A stretch of DNA of 64,000 nucleotides from Bacteroidota bacterium (GTDB lineage: Bacteria > Bacteroidota > Bacteroidia > Bacteroidales > GCA-2711565), in the NCBI GenBank assembly GCA_018816945.1, contig JAHIVC010000023.1:1-64000 (forward strand), in the 5' to 3' direction. Below, piece by piece: positions 61,418 to 64,000 of this stretch. How positions within the stretch are numbered: position 1 is the first letter of the stretch; each line of letters starts with the position of its first letter. The notes below the pieces were generated by a model. The model saw only the letters and a list, made by a program, of their open reading frames with translations, had not been told where the DNA came from and searched no databases. The position numbers and the translations under genes were made by a program.

Positions 61418-62380
61418 ATGAAAAAATCATCTCTCAAACCAAAAAATTTTGCACTTCTCGGTGCATCGGGTTATATTGCCCCCCGACATATGCACAGCAT
61501 TAAGGAAACCGGAAACAATCTGGTTGCCGCACTCGATCCATTTGATAGCGTCGGGATAATTGATTCATATTTCCCAAATGCAGATTTCTTTACCGAACCG
61601 GAAAGATTTGACAGGCATCTTGATAAAAAAAGAAGAAATGGTGACGAAAAAATAGATTATGTCAGTATCTGTTCTCCAAATTATTTTCATGATGCTCATA
61701 TTCGTATGGCTTTGAGAAATGAAGCTAACGCCATTTGCGAAAAACCGATTGTATTAAATCCATGGAATATAGATGCGTTGCAAAAAATTGAAAAGGAAAG
61801 CGATAAAAAGATTTATAATATTCTACAACTAAGACTTCATCATAGTATTATTGATTTAAAAAGAGAAGTGGATAATGGACCCAAAGATAAAATTTATGAT
61901 ATTGATTTAACATATATTACTGCTCGAGGGCCTTGGTATTTTATTTCATGGAAAGGTAATCCAGCTAAATCGGGAGGGGTTGCAACAAACATTGGGGTTC
62001 ATTTTTTCGACATGTTGACTTACATCTTTGGTAAATGCAAGAAGAGTGATGTACATTTACTTGATCAACAAACAAATGCGGGTTTTCTGATTCTTGAAAG
62101 AGCAAGGGTTCGATGGTTTCTAAGTGTGGATGATAAATGCCTTCCGAAAGAAGCAATTGAAAAAAATCAAAGAACATACAGATCCATTACGATTGAAAAC
62201 AGGGAAATTGAATTTTCGGGTGGATTTACCGACTTACATACCCTTGTTTATAAAGATATTTTGAATGAAAAAGGATTTTCACTCGAAGATGCCCGCGCTA
62301 GTATTGAAATGGTGTATCATATTAGAAATGCCAATGCAATTGGTTCAAAGGGAGATTATCACCCGTTTTTGAAGAAATAA
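61418..62380 (+). CDS. wlbA: Gfo/Idh/MocA oxidoreductase, WlbA/WbpB-like
   Basis: 320 residues. N-terminal Rossmann domain (FALLGASGYIAPRHMHSI, then VAALDPFDSVGIIDSYFP and IDYVSICSPNYFH). The ICEKPIVLNPWNID segment carries the catalytic Lys of the Gfo/Idh family. The AL DPFDSV and ASGYIAPRHM features are characteristic of WlbA/WbpB, which oxidises UDP-N-acetylglucosaminuronate at C-3 on the way to UDP-2,3-diacetamido-2,3-dideoxy-hexuronic acids of O-antigens. First gene of a + strand surface polysaccharide cluster that runs out of the window; a 2-epimerase and a nucleotide-sugar dehydrogenase follow. Confidence 0.82.
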   Translation: MKKSSLKPKNFALLGASGYIAPRHMHSIKETGNNLVAALDPFDSVGIIDSYFPNADFFTEPERFDRHLDKKRRNGDEKIDYVSICSPNYFHDAHIRMALRNEANAICEKPIVLNPWNIDALQKIEKESDKKIYNILQLRLHHSIIDLKREVDNGPKDKIYDIDLTYITARGPWYFISWKGNPAKSGGVATNIGVHFFDMLTYIFGKCKKSDVHLLDQQTNAGFLILERARVRWFLSVDDKCLPKEAIEKNQRTYRSITIENREIEFSGGFTDLHTLVYKDILNEKGFSLEDARASIEMVYHIRNANAIGSKGDYHPFLKK

Positions 62381-62403
62381 TTTTTTAATTTTATACTCAA
62401 TTT

Positions 62404-63462
62404 GTGAATACTAACATTAAAATAGCAACCATAATTGGTGCAAGACCACAGTTTATTAAACATGCTGTGCTCGAACCTGAGCTTAAAAAACATTTTAAGC
62501 ATATTTCTATTCACAGCGGACAACATTATGATACTGAGATGAGTCAGGTTTTTTATGACGAATTAGGAATTGATTTACCCACTTATACTCTAAATACCAA
62601 TGGAACTTTGCATGGTGAACAAACCGCTGGAATTTTAATCGAAACTGAGAAAATCCTATTAGCTGAAAAGCCAGATATGGTCCTTATATACGGTGATACC
62701 AATACGACTCTGGCAGGTGCTTTAGCTGCATCAAAACTAAACATCTCTGTTGCACATATCGAATCAGGTATGAGGAGCTTTAATAAGAATATGCCTGAAG
62801 AAATCAATAGGATCGTAGCGGATCATTTGTCCGGATTATTATTTGTTTCCTCAGATCAATCGCTTGAACAGCTGAAAAAAGAAGGAATTTATAGTAATGT
62901 TTTCAATTGTGGGGACATCATGAAAGATTTGATCTTCACCATTTTAGAAAAGGGCTTACTTCATAGAAAATCGATGCCTACTGATATAATTTATTGCACT
63001 CTACATCGTCCTTATAATACGGACGAACCCGATCGATTAAAATACATTTTAGATCAACTTAATCATTTGAATAAAAATGTTGTATTTCCAATCCATCCCC
63101 GAACAAAAAAGATGATGACTAAATATAATTTCCATGAGGAAAATTTTACAAACATAGATTTTATTAAACCCCAATCTTATATAAATAATCTAAATTATCT
63201 CTACAATTCTGTTGCCCTAGTCACTGATTCAGGTGGAATGCAAAAAGAAGCTTATTTTCTCAAGAAAAGATGTATAACCATCAGAACTGAAACTGAATGG
63301 ACCGAAACTCTAGATAATAATTGGAATACACTAATATTTGAAAATTTAGCACAGATAAATCAATTGCTTGAGCAACCGTTGGGTTCATGGAATAAAGAAC
63401 TCTATGGAGATGGGAATGCAAGAAAGATCATCATTGATGAAATAATAAAATACTTCAAATAA
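62404..63462 (+). CDS. wecB: UDP-N-acetylglucosamine 2-epimerase (WecB/WbpI family)
   Basis: 352 residues starting at a GTG (62404) that gives the expected N-terminus NIKIATIIGARPQFIKHAVL. Family motifs: GQHYDTEMSQVFYDELGI, YGDTNTTLAGALAASKL, VAHIESGMRSFNKNMPEEINR, DSGGMQKEAYFLKK and RTETEWTETL. WbpI-type members act on UDP-2,3-diacetamido-2,3-dideoxyglucuronate to give the mannuronate form, which would fit the WlbA-like neighbour. It starts 23 bases after that gene. Confidence 0.86.
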   Translation: MNTNIKIATIIGARPQFIKHAVLEPELKKHFKHISIHSGQHYDTEMSQVFYDELGIDLPTYTLNTNGTLHGEQTAGILIETEKILLAEKPDMVLIYGDTNTTLAGALAASKLNISVAHIESGMRSFNKNMPEEINRIVADHLSGLLFVSSDQSLEQLKKEGIYSNVFNCGDIMKDLIFTILEKGLLHRKSMPTDIIYCTLHRPYNTDEPDRLKYILDQLNHLNKNVVFPIHPRTKKMMTKYNFHEENFTNIDFIKPQSYINNLNYLYNSVALVTDSGGMQKEAYFLKKRCITIRTETEWTETLDNNWNTLIFENLAQINQLLEQPLGSWNKELYGDGNARKIIIDEIIKYFK

Positions 63463-63534
63463 AAGAGCAAAATACAAACGTATTATTTATTAAAAAATTT
63501 CTTCAGTATTCACTTTATACAGATTGCTAAAAAC

Positions 63535-64000
63535 ATGGATTTCAAAGACACTCAAATAACAGTAATTGGACTTGGATATGTTGGTCTTCCGCTTGCCGTT
63601 GAATTTGCAAAAAAATTCAATGTAATTGGATTTGACATAAATTTAGAAAGGATTAAGGAGTTGATAAATGGTTGTGATTCAACACTTGAGGTAACGGATT
63701 CAGATCTAAAATCTGTTATAACGCGCAAATTAAAAAAAATAAATAGTAAAGGTTTGTTTATCACAGCCTCTATAGGCGATATTAAACAATCCAACATATA
63801 CATTATAACAGTTCCTACGCCCATAGATAAGAATAACAAACCCGATTTAGCTCCTTTGATAAAAGCTTCTGAAACAGTCGGAATTGTATTAAGCAAAGGA
63901 GATATTGTAATATACGAATCAACTGTATATCCGGGTGCAACAGAAGAGGAATGTGTTCCAATACTTGAAAAATTCAGTGGATTAAAATTTAATACTGAAT
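63535..64000 (+). CDS. UDP-GlcNAc/GalNAc dehydrogenase (WbpA/TviB family), 5' part
   Basis: The frame opens at the ATG at 63535 and runs off the window end; about 155 residues are present of an expected 420-440. N-terminal NAD site ITVIGLGYVGLPLAVEFAKKF, then ITVPTPIDKNNKPDLAPL and YESTVYPGATEEECVP, as in UDP-glucose/GDP-mannose dehydrogenases acting on N-acetylated sugars. It oxidises C-6 of UDP-GlcNAc to UDP-GlcNAcA, the substrate of WlbA. With the two upstream genes it supplies three of the five WbpA-B-E-D-I steps; the acetyltransferase and aminotransferase should lie beyond 64000. Confidence 0.85.
   Translation, partial: MDFKDTQITVIGLGYVGLPLAVEFAKKFNVIGFDINLERIKELINGCDSTLEVTDSDLKSVITRKLKKINSKGLFITASIGDIKQSNIYIITVPTPIDKNNKPDLAPLIKASETVGIVLSKGDIVIYESTVYPGATEEECVPILEKFSGLKFNTE

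Overview
This 64 kb window is from a Bacteroidota chromosome, probably a Bacteroidales or Marinilabiliales-type anaerobe or microaerobe. The evidence is AT-rich DNA, promoter -7 boxes of the form TAnnTTTG, mostly no Shine-Dalgarno sequences, a type IX secretion C-terminal domain, tandem 800-residue FtsX-type permeases, a DUF4251 protein, an alpha-beta-fused E1 dehydrogenase and many small CCTGCCTGC palindromes between genes. I saw no rRNA or tRNA gene, phage, intact insertion sequence or CRISPR array.

Layout. 1-2007: an accessory edge with an attC-like hairpin, a RES-domain-like gene and a long inverted repeat. 2008-14552 (+): an amino-acid fermentation region with ADP-forming acyl-CoA synthetase, aminotransferase, a double-length tyrosine phenol-lyase-like protein, an ornithine cyclodeaminase-family enzyme, a PLP decarboxylase and a four-subunit 2-oxoacid:ferredoxin oxidoreductase. 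It is interrupted at 8393-9173 by low-complexity repeats around a four-helix-bundle (S23-like) gene. 14622-15969: carbonic anhydrase and TIGR02757. 16020-18565 (-): an Nramp-like transporter translationally coupled to an MFS protein. 18706-26654 (+): glutathione peroxidase, flavin reductase-rubredoxin fusion, PlsC, a GH47-type alpha-mannosidase-like lipoprotein, a LolA-fold protein and a sortilin-like beta-propeller. 26889-28970 (-): hybrid histidine kinase plus a 48-residue lipoprotein. 29216-33350: a polyferredoxin and a secreted protein with Cys every six residues, divergent from an OmpR-type two-component system across six helically phased GTTA motifs. 33472-42910: T9SS metallopeptidase, PadR, a frameshifted PspC gene, SDR, fused E1 and an amidase. 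43037-51812: an NtrY/NtrC-type pair divergent from two FtsX permeases behind a sigma-54-like promoter. 51985-60702: outer-membrane and DUF4251 proteins, an arginase-family enzyme, an Nramp-like/PxpABC/DUF2891 operon for 5-oxoproline and a FadL-type porin. 61418-64000: the start of a polysaccharide cluster making a diacetamido-hexuronic acid sugar nucleotide.

How the genes work together. The fermentation genes form a plausible route: amino acid to 2-oxoacid (aminotransferase), to acyl-CoA with reduced ferredoxin (2-oxoacid oxidoreductase), to free acid plus ATP (ADP-forming synthetase), with side branches that lyse or decarboxylate aromatic amino acids.

The most notable finding is the 878-residue lyase at 5747-8383. 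Its N-terminal copy has lost the PLP lysine and the other active-site residues a subunit supplies to itself, but keeps the two tyrosines that each subunit donates to its neighbour. Its C-terminal copy shows the exact reverse. It reads as a covalently fused, obligately complementary dimer with one working active site. The second is the Cys-repeat/polyferredoxin/two-component module with its phased operator. The third is the sigma-54-controlled permease pair.
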